A stretch of DNA of 64,000 nt from the NCBI GenBank assembly GCA_029378245.1, contig JARKIF010000011.1:1426001-1490000 (forward strand), written 5' to 3'. Position 1 is the stretch's first letter, and each line of letters opens with the position of its first letter. The position numbers and the translations under genes are program-made. A model generated the notes under the pieces. It made no database searches, was not told the DNA's origin, and worked only from the letters and a program-made list of their open reading frames with translations. Source of the stretch: Roridomyces roridus (lineage: Eukaryota; Basidiomycota; Agaricomycetes; Agaricales; Mycenaceae). Below, one piece after another: positions 22,115 to 31,675 of the stretch.

Positions 22115-22131
22115 GATCACCACGTGTGACA
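22115..22131 (-). promoter_or_regulatory. conserved family B promoter motif (B3)
   Basis: GATCACCACGTGTGACA (plus strand) lies 103 nt upstream of the B3 start. A second TCACGTG follows at about 22143. It is within the shared B3-K2 intergenic region. Confidence 0.5.
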
Positions 22132-22969
22132 CACCATTACCTCTCACGTGCGCTCCTTCTGGCTTGCTCCCGACTTTCATCATCTCGGACTTCGAAGCTT
22201 CAAAGATGGCTCTTTCATGCTCTCGACCCGCCATTAAAACACTTGAAAAATCTACCACACTGCTAGAACTACGAAGCCGCTCAAGATTTCCCCGAAGACG
22301 CCCAATTTTTACTTGCACACTCGGCCCAATTCTCTTCGGTTGCGATCAGGTCTTCTGCAGATGAAAATTGACTCTCAGAACGAAGACACCCATGAGTCTC
22401 ATCTCAACTGTAGCGTTGGCGCCACGTGGTCACTCACATTCCTAAGAACGAGGTCGGATCTTTATGCCTCGACCCTCATGGTAACCGTTAACGGCTGTAT
22501 AAACGACGCTGAGCTCATTTTCTTTCTCATCCATGCCTCTCCTTCTCGTCCATAATTCCCTCATTTTCCTCGCACTTGCTTCCCTGGCTGTCACTGCAGC
22601 ACGCAAATTCTCAATCTCGACCAAGTCGCACCGACTTGAAGCACTGTATCACGTTGCCTGTCTCCTCAGCCTCAGGTACCGCTATCTCTCTTCTATCCAG
22701 ACTCGATCCATTCCTCCGTTTCCCCGACCCGACCCTTTCTTCGCTTCGTAACACTCGGTTTCAAGAATCCTGCGCTCACTCTCGTTCCGCAGATTTTCAT
22801 TCGATGATAAGACACAGGAAAAACTGGATTTAACGTTCACTGCCTCGCATGGCTGTACTTCCGGCGCCTTTTCACAGCATCATGGATATATTTACGCCTG
22901 CGGGGTGTCACTTAAAGCGAGGTTCGGACGTCTCACACGCTGTCTCCCTTCTTCTCTTCCACCACGACG
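22132..22969. promoter_or_regulatory. shared B3-K2 intergenic region
   Basis: The region separates divergent B3 and K2. The K2-proximal half (about 22700-22970) is conserved before K3 and K4, for example AATCCTGCGCTCACTCTCGT and GTTCACTGCCTCGCATGG. No clear TATA box was found. Confidence 0.45.
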
Positions 22970-25415
22970 ATGGACAGTCAACCTCATCTCAATGGGTCCT
23001 TCTCCCTCCAATCGACTTTCCCTGGAACTCCTCAGTATATTCGTGTCCTTTGCATGGGTTAAAACTAAAGCGCCTAGTAGATACCCGGGCGCCTTCTTAC
23101 CCGGCGCGCAGCAGACGACCATCCACGGAGGAAGCTTTGCCAGCAACGTCCATATTCATCGGTGCTTGCCTTCTCCAGAGGGTACGAACCAAGTCTTCCT
23201 TGCGACGAGCTTTATCTGACCGTCCGCGATTCTCAAGATGATTACAGACGGATACCACGGGGTGACATCCGTCTCCTGCGGGAGATCCGCCTCGATGAAG
23301 CCGATGTGGTGCAGTGTTCCAAGCGCCGCAACTTCGCACGTCGAATGCTCGCTGCGAAAGTGCATCCAATGGAGTCGGAGAGGGCGGTGATCTTGTATGA
23401 CGGCAAAAATGCCGAAGAGGTACGTTGCCCTCGTGCATTGTGTTCTCCATAAATACAGGAAATCTGCCAGGAGCGACGCAAATATGTTGAGCGGCATTCA
23501 AAGTTCTGGTGCGTTCTTAACTTCATTCTCGAGCCCCCGTCCAACACGATCACAAAGGCATCCCAATCTATTACAAATTTTTGGATTAGCAAATTATTCC
23601 GGTGTCCGCGCTGTGGTAACTCACGAGGGTCAGTTCATGCATAGCAAATGTCTGAGTTCGCCTGATATCCGCTAGATCTCATGCCATACCGCGAGTTCCT
23701 GGCACTGCATCGTCCGTCGCCGGTCATGACAGTTTACTTGATTGCATGCTGGGTGTGTTGGTACATTTCCCTATTCTCATCGGTTAACCAGCGTGGCATT
23801 CCAGAGGCTTGACTTGGTGAGTGTTTTTCTGCGTGCCGACAGGCTCAGCTAGAACAGCGGACAGATTTCCCTGTATGCATTTGGGCAAAGAGACCCCGCG
23901 TATTCGTCATCGAAACCCAACATATTCTCGGATATGATCGATGATGGCACCCAGTGGATTCGGCGTTCGACTGGATGTCTCTGTGTAGAATTCGAGCCCA
24001 GCGGCATTGATGCACCCCCGGGGACATTGTATCAACCTGATCTCCCCGTGGATGCCCCACTGGTGCTGAATAACCCAGATTTCGAAACACACGCAGTTCA
24101 GATTTTGACAGAGGATGTTTACCAGGGCATCTGCCGATACAGCCTTGCAAATTCGCATGAACTGGGTCTTTTCAAGCAGGCCGAGGTTCGGGTTGGCGTG
24201 CTGGCATTCCTCCCCCTCGGGGTGCAGCACAAGGTTCCCGGTCACATTGTGGCATCTCCCTCGGTATTGGACAAGTCTGTCGATTTATACAACCAGGGGT
24301 CCTGGAACTGTTATTCTCCCTTTCTTCGCCTGGCCTCTGTCAATTTTTCAGGATGGACAAGGTGCGATGAGCCTGGAACCCAGTGGAGCATGACTGATTA
24401 CCTATGGAGGTTCAATATATGGCATTGGACTGTTGCTGCAAACGTTAGCCTGAACATCTGGCTCAAGGACTATTGGCTACCACAGGCCAATCATATATTT
24501 CAACAAATGCAGGTGACTTCCAATCACGACAAATATGGTGATCTCATTTCTTGGTTTGGCTTGAAATGCCCCGACTTACATCTTGCACAAGTTTTTGTTC
24601 ACAGCATCTGTTTCTGCCTGAGTATCTCAAAAGCAAGAGGCTCAGGTGGCCCGAGGGGGTATCTGTTTGTGTGTCCTCCGGATCATCTACGAACTGGTCC
24701 CGACTCATTCGCGTGGCCACAATGCCCTTGGTTCTGGTCTATGGATCCAAATGGTGACCAGCCGTTGACCGAGAAAGATGCCCTGCGTCTCGGATTTCCC
24801 GGGGTTCAGATGGAAATCGAAGTCTCCGGGCGTTCTTGGCCTTCGAGTGTATATGAAGGATTGAAAAAATTTCACGCGGCGAAGGGATTTGACCCCGAGA
24901 GTCAGGAGCTCGCTCAGCAGCTGGAGCTTCCATTACTCGAGGTTTCCGACCAGGGATCCCCGCTGTTCTCCAATGGTTGGTTTCAAACTGCTTACCTTCA
25001 CACTCCACTGATGCTTCAACCAGTATCGGATGGGCCGCAAATATTCATTCCTGAATGCCTTGACCCGGTCGGAAAACAAGCCAGACAGGTCGCACGAGCG
25101 GAACGGGTTCTTGAGCTTGCCGAGTGGAAGAAAGCTAATCATCAGATCGAGGAACGGAATATGGACAAGAAATGTCGGTTCGAAGCAGACAGCGTGGCGT
25201 GGCAAGAGCGAGGAAACGGGCCTCGTCAGGAGTTGGCAAGGCCGAGATGGAAGGACTACAGGCCGGAGATCAAATCGCGTAGACCGATCAAGATGTTGAA
25301 CCACGAGGACCAGTGGGAACAGCGTGAGGAAGAGGATGGCGGAGAAGAAGAGGGCGAAGGCAGTGGCAGACAACAGCGCCGCCGTACAAGACATCGTGGG
25401 GCTTCACCGTATTGA
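22970..25415 (+). CDS. family K pseudokinase-like protein K2
   Basis: A protein of roughly 640 residues from about nine exons. Exon 1 encodes MDSQPHLNGSFSLQSTFPGT. Next come YPGAFLPGAQQTTIHGGSFA, DYRRIPRGDIRLLREIRL, an N-lobe-like ARRMLAAKVHPMESERAVIL, HPNLLQIFGLANYSG and LMPYREFLALHRPSPVMTVY. The large exon holds IRRSTGCLCVEFEPSG, YLFVCPPDHLRTGPDSFAWP, MDPNGDQPLTEKDALRLGFP and FHAAKGFDPESQELA. The tail is charged, with RRRTRHRGASPY at the end. No HRD or DFG catalytic motif is visible. The pattern is that of a large Agaricomycete family of unknown function. A 48-nt intron (24976-25023) is a multiple of three and open, so retention would add 16 residues. K2 faces B3 and has no disabling change that I can see. 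Confidence 0.7.
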
Positions 25416-25780
25416 ATATCAGCTGTAACCTCGTATGATGAGACGATACCCTTGGGAATCTGGCGCCGATCAAGATGTCAAACGGCGAGGACTAGGAACG
25501 GAGAGGGGAAGACGAGGCTGAAGACGACGTCGAAGGAGAGGTGGGTGAATCCAGTGTCAGACGAAATCGTGCGCCTTCACCATAGTGAAGTTCCGCCCGG
25601 CACTGACACCGACGGTCAGACACCAGCGCTCAAAACAGGAGTTGGAACGCGAAAACCCCTTGAAGTTGAGGTCACAGCGCAAGGTTCGTGAGATCTTCCA
25701 AAAAAAATGTATTGAGTAGTACAGTGACGACGACCAAAAAAGGGATACAGAGCAAGAAAAATCCCATCCATCCATAAAAT
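25416..25780. other. spacer between convergent K2 and the tail-anchored gene
   Basis: No gene. The first 90 bases match the K3 3' flank up to GGGAATCTGG, where the copia-like sequence begins in K3. Confidence 0.45.
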
Positions 25781-26674
25781 TCAAGTAAACGCCAAGGTAC
25801 CCCAAACCACCACGGCGCCTACTGCGGCGAAAACCGCTGCCTTAGCAGTCTCACTGAGCTTCTTCGTACGCGCCGGCTTGGGCACGAGGGAATGCATCTT
25901 GGCTTCGACCTGGTATCGCAGCACCTCGACGGCAGCCTCGGTATGCCCTACGACGACGAACATGTCCGCGTGGTCGAAGGGGAGGGTGCACGTGAAGAGA
26001 CCGTGCGAGGCAGCTGATTTGCATACCGGGCTGACGTCGGGTGTGGAGAGGACGTAGACGGCGGCTTTCGTGAGGTGGGCGAGGGAGGATGTGAATGAGG
26101 CGCGTTCGTCGAGAGTGAGGCTGCGGGTTGGGGCGAGGGGAGTGACGACGTGGTCTTGAGTGTCCATCGGAGGACACTCGCGTGACATGTTTTCGTCGAC
26201 CTCGGTGACCTGGGAAAGCCCGAGGTATGGTGGCGATTCGTCTTTGTAGGCCGATGACGAAGCTTGCGAGGACTGCGAGTACATGAAGCTGGGTGTCGGG
26301 GTGACCAGCGTGCCAGGCATGCGCGTGAAAGGTTTGCGCTCCTTTTTCGGTCTGCGGTGGCCCTCATCCTCAGGGGCAGTGTCCCCGTCTCCATCTCCCA
26401 TCGCGAGATTCAACGCGTCCAGCGCGTCCGCCACGTTTCTCGAAGGTGAATCGGCCTGGGGCTCGTTCTGCGCCACGTCATCCTCCCCCTCCTCTTCCGC
26501 CACATCATCTGCAAACGGACAGCCTTCCCGAGGGTGTCCCTTGCGAGGACGCTTGCAGGTGGCGCAGTATCTTGGCTTGCTCGGCGTCAAAGCTCGTTCT
26601 GGGGTCGAGACGGGGGTCTTGGTGGAGTTTCGAGTCGTTCGAGTCGCGGGGGAGGAGCGCAAGGTCGGAGCCAT
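25781..26674 (-). CDS. tail-anchored protein with a Cys/His motif
   Basis: A single-exon frame; the start at 26674 (MAPTLRSSPATRTTRN) is preferred because the upstream open part is low-complexity and overlaps the A2 promoter. This gives 297 residues. YCATCKRPRKGHPREGCPF at about residues 42-60 has the C-X2-C ... H-X4-C spacing of a zinc-knuckle-like motif. Acidic and serine-rich stretches follow, then a folded-looking segment (ASFTSSLAHLTKAAVYVL). The last 20 residues (KAAVFAAVGAVVVWGTLAFT) form one hydrophobic helix right at the C-terminus, as in tail-anchored membrane proteins. Function unknown. It is divergent from A2 with about 430 bp between starts. Confidence 0.65.
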   Translation of the reverse strand: MAPTLRSSPATRTTRNSTKTPVSTPERALTPSKPRYCATCKRPRKGHPREGCPFADDVAEEEGEDDVAQNEPQADSPSRNVADALDALNLAMGDGDGDTAPEDEGHRRPKKERKPFTRMPGTLVTPTPSFMYSQSSQASSSAYKDESPPYLGLSQVTEVDENMSRECPPMDTQDHVVTPLAPTRSLTLDERASFTSSLAHLTKAAVYVLSTPDVSPVCKSAASHGLFTCTLPFDHADMFVVVGHTEAAVEVLRYQVEAKMHSLVPKPARTKKLSETAKAAVFAAVGAVVVWGTLAFT

Positions 26675-27019
26675 GAGGGTGAAGAACAAGAATGTGGCGG
26701 ACAAGGACAAGGGCAGAGTGACGCGTGACGTTTGACGTCCCATCTGATTCCGATGTGCCTCTTGCCTTCTACCGTCATGTTTCCTTGCCGATTGAGGGAT
26801 GCGCTGCCTTGCCTGCTCGCTACTTGAATTCTTGCTCTTTGACCATGCTGGCCGACATCTCACCAACCACCGGCGTGTAATTCGAGCGCTGCGGCGTAGA
26901 TTTTGTACGCCAGTTGAAAGAGTTCCTGCGGAATCATACCGCATCGTTGGCACGGTCATGTCGAACGAGCGCGCAGGTCGAAGGTGTGTGGGGAAGACTG
27001 AGCATGAATCGTTGACCGC

Positions 27020-27069
27020 GCGTAGCGCCATCATGCCGCTTTCGGCAACAAAGATTATGTAACCCGCCC
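27020..27069 (+). promoter_or_regulatory. promoter element shared by families A and B
   Basis: CATCATGCCGCTTTCGGC followed by AAAGATTATGTAACCCGCCC lies just before A2. Close versions lie before A1 (about 1619-1665, minus strand) and on the far side of the B2 promoter (13731-13768), and a reduced one lies before B4 (48276-48300). Function unknown. Confidence 0.45.
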
Positions 27070-27102
27070 TTATCTCGACGACGTCCTCCTCGACGCTGAG
27101 AC

Positions 27103-28298
27103 ATGGACGCATATACGGCGGCGCTCAAGGCCCAACAGGCGCTTGCAAAGGCCCAACTAGCCATCGAGAGGCTTTCAAGCGCAGTCGGACACGACCAACG
27201 ACGGGGACCGGACGTCGAGGACCCAAGGGCTGCGCAGCCCGCTCTACATGAAGCTCAGGTTGCACTGGCAGAGTTTGCGTTGGCTGCCGTCTCCACCATT
27301 CCTGCACCGGACGTGGTCCCAAGTGCGGCTGCGAGTAACAACGGCGATGAGTGCGCGGGGTGTGCGAGGCTGGAGGAGGAGCTATCGGCGACACGAGCTC
27401 TGGCGCGGACACGGGAGCGGGATTTGCTGCAGGAGCTTCAGGATTTGAGGAATGGTAGGATGGAAACAGGGGACAGTGGTGCATCTTTTGATCCATTTCT
27501 TTATAAGTACATCCACACTCACAAGAGCGCAAAGTCATTCCTCAACGGCGTAGCTACGTCGAAGAACTGACACCGCCGCCACTCAAGCGTCAAAAATTCT
27601 TCCCTCCAAACCAAGTTACACAGTCATCCAGTACGTCCTCCGCACTCATCGAATGCAATGCACCGCCAACGCCGACTGGGTTTCTAGTTTTAACCATACC
27701 TCCCGTCATTGCCATCAGCGCCGCTCAACTTGAAGCCTTGAGCACGCCCACGAGTTTCCGATCTTGGCAAGGGCCCGCCGCTCCCACCAGCGCCGCCCAA
27801 TCTCAAGCCTTGACCACGAGTCTCCGATCCTGGCGCCCAGAGCCACCCGGCGTCCCATTCAGCTTCACACATACCTTCCCCGCCAACCCAAACCCCGTCG
27901 TCGCGTCGCATTCTCAAATCCCCACGCCGTTGCCTACACCCTCACCGACGGCGTCTTCCAAATCCAGGTCAAAGTCAAAATCAAAGTCTACTACCCGCGA
28001 CGCCGCACCCATGGCGCGCCCATCCAATCGCAAACCCACACCTAAACGCCTCCCCTCCCTCATCCGCGCCGCTTCGGAATACCGGCCAAAACCCTCTCGG
28101 AATCGTATCTACGCCTTTGGCGAGAAAATCTCGGAGATGCTGTTTGAGCCCGACGCGTACGAGTTCGAAGTACCCGGGTGGGATGAGGAACGGGAATGTT
28201 GGGAGAGTGACGATGAAGAGGGGGACGAATCTGATGACGAGGATGAGGAGGAGAACGAGCAGCAGGTGAGAAGGGCGCTTACTGAGGTTGAAGTATGA
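27103..28298 (+). CDS. family A regulator-like protein, copy A2
   Basis: Exon 1 (27103-27454) encodes MDAYTAALKAQQALAKAQLA, a CAGC pair and the coiled coil LEEELSATRALARTRERDLL. A 110-nt intron (27455-27564) leads to exon 2, which begins ELTPPPLKRQK and runs to the stop at 28298. The total is 361 residues. The second exon carries PFSFTHTFPANPNPV, a lysine/serine run, RPSNRKPTPKRLPSL and FGEKISEMLFEPDAYEFEVP, then an acidic end. A1 seems to have one more intron in the region 27615-27690; the A2 sequence stays open there and lacks the A1 donor. A2 appears intact. A nuclear regulatory role is inferred only from basic runs and its similarity to family B. Confidence 0.65.
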
Positions 28299-28459
28299 GG
28301 AATTGCAAATGGATGTGGCGATCTGATCATGCGGCATATGCATAACTTTCATGTACTTACTCCACCATTTACTGCGCTTACGAGTGTTTTCGTGCTCGTG
28401 TACAAATGAATGGATCCTACGGAAAAAGTCTCAAGCATTTCATCGCCTTGCTATACCTT

Positions 28460-28488
28460 AGCCCGAGTCGAACGGGACTTTCGGTCTG
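28460..28488 (-). repeat. isolated tRNA T-arm-like motif
   Basis: CCCGAGTCGAACGGGAC on the plus strand, followed by TTTCGGTCTG, is the counterpart of 391-421 beside A1. It is part of the A1/A2 segmental duplication. Confidence 0.45.
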
Positions 28489-28622
28489 AAGTAAAGTCAT
28501 CTATATATTCCAATAACTGCGGCCAACACTGAACGTCGGATTGGTTCCACCCACACTCGGCTCCTTCTTACTATTTTCTATTTGAACGCTGGGAATCATG
28601 GTCACAAAAAACGTCACACCTT

Positions 28623-28690
28623 CACCCCGAGTCGAACGGAATCTTCACACTTTATGCGGAAGGCTCTTCCACGGGTAACCGGGCATTACA
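28623..28690 (-). repeat. tRNA-like sequence, family 2 (copy 2)
   Basis: On the minus strand GGTTACCCGTGGAAGAGCC forms a D-arm-like hairpin, then GCATAAAGTGTGAAG and a T-arm-like CCGTTCGACTCGG follow. The acceptor ends do not pair. It is in the same order relative to A2 as 220-295 is to A1. Confidence 0.5.
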
Positions 28691-28776
28691 AGGAGGTGAA
28701 TCGGTTGTTCAACGCGCGGCGTATGCGGTTATGTGGGGTACCCTGCACAACAAAAAACAACTCTATGCTACTCTAA

Positions 28777-28866
28777 GACCGGGTCCCGAATCGAACGGGT
28801 TGGTACTGCAAACGCAAACACCCTCCGACTATAGTGAGCAGATGCGCGTCCACGCGCAACCAGGTC
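28777..28866 (-). repeat. tRNA-like sequence, family 1 (copy 2)
   Basis: On the minus strand GACCTGG and CCCGGTC pair except for one position; the D-like hairpin GCGC-GTGGAC-GCGC and T-arm CCCG-TTCGATT-CGGG are intact. It has an intron-like insertion between CTGC and GCAG, as in copy 1. Confidence 0.55.
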
Positions 28867-29166
28867 GGTATGTATTTCTCAACCGAATCATCTGGTATAC
28901 GTTGAGATAGGGCGGCTCTCGATAGCGAATATTATTGCACGGATTTCAAGGGTCGGGCTCATGACCAAGCCCAAGGAAGTGCAGTCAGCTCGCCCACCAT
29001 CGCACAACCCCGAATCGCGCTGTATGCCGAGGGCCGAGGCTTGTGTCCGCACAACTGCTGATTGAACCCAGTCAGAACCACGGATTAGAATGAAACTTTA
29101 CGGTGTTTGTGAGGCTTTTTTTATCCGTAGCAGAAAAAAAAGGCAGCTGGCACATTGAAATGCCAA

Positions 29167-29256
29167 GACGAGGTCCCGAATGGAACGGGTTGATACTGCA
29201 ACCAAAGGCATTCAACCATCATAGTGAGCAGATGCGCGTCCACGCGCAACCAGGTC
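29167..29256 (-). repeat. tRNA-like sequence, family 1 (copy 3)
   Basis: Very close to 28777-28866, including GCGCGTGGACGCGCATCTGC, but the T-loop is TTCCATT and the acceptor 3' side is changed to CCTCGTC. It is probably a tandem duplicate of copy 2 about 390 bp away. Confidence 0.5.
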
Positions 29257-29777
29257 GGTAGCGTTCAGGTGAGAGTCGGCTGGTGCATATGAGATGGTGC
29301 AGCTCTCGATGGCGAATGAACGTCACTCGAGCTCATGACCAAACCCGAGAAATGAACGGTCCACATCTCAATACATAATAGGTTTATTCCCAGGCTCGTC
29401 TCCGCACAACGACGGATTAGAATAAGGAGAATTGCAGTTGTTGTTCAACTTCAATACCGCGTCCGTAAGGCATTATTTGGAGCAAAAGGTAAGTTGCAGT
29501 CGAGAGCTGCGGGGGCCAACGGTCCTCCGTGACAGCACCTGGTTTCACAAATCCAGTTGAACAAATACGACCAGATGCTCTTCGACATGCGTTCATCATC
29601 TGCACGGTTTCGATTGGGCCTTCGACTTCGCCACTTTTTGTGCGCTGACCCTTGAGAGTCAAGGCGTGGTGGCCCTTAGCCGATCGGCACTTTAGCTAAC
29701 TTGAAGCCTCCTTCCTTCGAACTTCCAAACATCGTCTGAATTTGGAAATCCAGATCAATCGGAACCTTACGCGTCCA
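29257..29777. repeat. dispersed repeat fragment
   Basis: No gene. The motif GTTCATCATCTGCACGG followed by TTTCGATT at 29591 recurs at 34886 (with a 2-nt insertion) and 35118 with similar flanks. The block TTACGCGTCCAGCCGGCCTT at about 29767 is matched by ACGCGTCCGGCCGGCCTT at about 35320, so 29.4-29.8 kb and 35.0-35.4 kb share one repeat. Confidence 0.45.
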
Positions 29778-30023
29778 GCCGGCCTTGTCTCTTGTCTCCC
29801 GTGTCTAGGTATACCCTACTCCATCCGTGCGTACACGGGCTTACATACACTCCGCAAAAATGATTTCAGATTAGATCACTCGCGATATGCATCTCCGCAA
29901 GCCGGCCTTGTCTCTTGTCTCCCGTGTCTAGGTATACCCTACTCCATCCGTGCGTACACGGGCTTACATACACTCCGCAAAAATGATTTCAGATTAGATC
30001 ACTCGCGATATGCATCTCCGCAT
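29778..30023. repeat. perfect 123-bp tandem duplication
   Basis: The unit starting GCCGGCCTTGTCTCTTGTCT at 29778 is repeated at 29901 with no difference that I can see. Lack of divergence points to a recent event or an assembly artefact. Confidence 0.9.
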
Positions 30024-31675
30024 CACCCCGCCCCAAGGCGCCTGATGCATTGATGCTCTGATGCCTCGAGGCCCATCGTCGACGATCTGCCTCGAGGTGA
30101 TCTTGGGTCCACAAGTCCACACGCCCGATTGATCGAAAATCGTAACGCTTCTTCTTCGTCTCCAACGGCGCCCGCTTGCCCCGACTTCTTGCACTTTGCA
30201 TCTACGGACACGTGTCCCGGGCCCCGACGTCGACTTTATTCCCAACCTGGATCAACGCAACCCAGGCTGAGCCTCGAGGCGAAATCTTTGCAAACCGCCG
30301 CCGTCTCGCGTATCTTGCCTTGTCATGATATTGGTTTTCGCGGTTGCCATCGACGACGTTGAGAAGCTTTGAGAAGGCGTAGTCACGATTTCTCCCACCC
30401 GGGCTACGTGGAACTGTGAGCAAGGATTTATCTCCAGTGGATTCAAGGTCGCGGACCGCCACCGCGAACGCATACTGCCTACTGCCAGTCTTCGTAGATG
30501 GGAAATAGGAATAGACATTGGCGATCCCTGATTGCCAGTGGGCTGGTCTGCAGCTGCCCATACTTGTCCCGTTGTCTGTGGCTCTCAGACTCCTGGGACG
30601 TCTCCCGGAGAAATCATCCCGATGCTAGACCGCAGTCTAGGAGGTCCCGGCGATTCTCGTTCTATGTGTCACCAACTTCAAGCGGCGTCGTTCCACTGGT
30701 CCAACCCTGTGTGACCAATATCGGTAGCGGCGGCAAGCGCCATCCCCTACTCTGCCAAATTGATAAGTCCATCACATCGGCTTGATCGCCCGAAGTGCCC
30801 GACCTTACACACGGATGAGTTTGCTATGGTTACTGGCAAAGATTTGGACTCATCACACAGTCAGTAAGTACAAAGTCACGTCTGAGTGAAAGGGTTCACC
30901 GTTTCTTCATGAAAGACAACAATGGCCGACTTTGGCAGCCTCTTCGGCAGCTCGGCAATTGCTGAAAATTCTTGATGCTCCGTAAACCGGGGCATATCAG
31001 CTTGTGTCTTGAACTTTGCCGGAACACGAGCTTCGGGCCAGACTTGTGAGCAAATAATGTGGCCGCTAGTGCCGCTCCGATTTTTGATCGGGTGAGAGGA
31101 CAGGTATGCGGCATTATGATCCGGCTGGCGGCAACCATGATGCATTATTCATGAGTTGCATCATTGATGAAGATCTGACAAGAATCTCTGATTGCATCGT
31201 TTTGTGAGAGATCAGACAATTCACGCCCACAGAAACCCTTCTCTGCTACGCTAGAGTAGGGGATATTTCCGAGTACGCCGTTCCCGCCCGCCACTGGCAT
31301 GGCCAGGCTCCAGCATCCACCATCGACCCCGGCGTCCGCTCCGTGACCCGTCAACCACTCTATCGCCACCCTGAACGATGATTCATTCTCTAATCTCCCA
31401 TGTCATGGGACCTGTCCCACATGACTGACTCCGCCGTTGGGAACCGCTGGGATACTAATAGATAGACGTTGGAATTTCTCGTCATCTCATTCAGTGCTGC
31501 GTTGGCCAATCGACTCTGAGCGGAAGCTATTATCCGACGTCTTTCTTTCTTTCTTCTGTACTCTCACCTTCATGCTCGATGGTCATGCGCTGACGTCCAA
31601 GGCTATATGGACGCAAGATCTGTGTTACTTTACAGCGGCCTTCGATCCCGGGAGAGAGATCAACGACTAACTAAC
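29985..31675 (+). repeat. inverted repeat arm X1 (partner at 43880-45010)
   Basis: Sequence from about 29985 to 31675, after removing the element at 30721-31263, matches the reverse complement of 43880-45010 at many points, for example CTCTCAGACTCCTGGGACGT and CCAATCGACTCT. A peptide frame on the minus strand, AVAVRDLESTGDKSLL and YARRRRFAKISPRGSAWV, is present in both arms but is frameshifted, so a once-coding element is possible. Confidence 0.6.
30721..31263 (-). mobile_element. Helitron-like non-autonomous element, copy b
   Basis: On the minus strand it starts TCCCCTACTCTAGCG and ends with GCAGAGTAGGGGA, a hairpin-forming GGCGCTTGCCGCC and CTACCGA, followed by host T. The X2 arm at 44 kb gives the empty site: no target duplication was made. 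Interior words such as ACAATGGCCGAC and the segment near the CCCACAGAAACCC end match copy a. No protein-coding capacity is seen. Confidence 0.65.
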
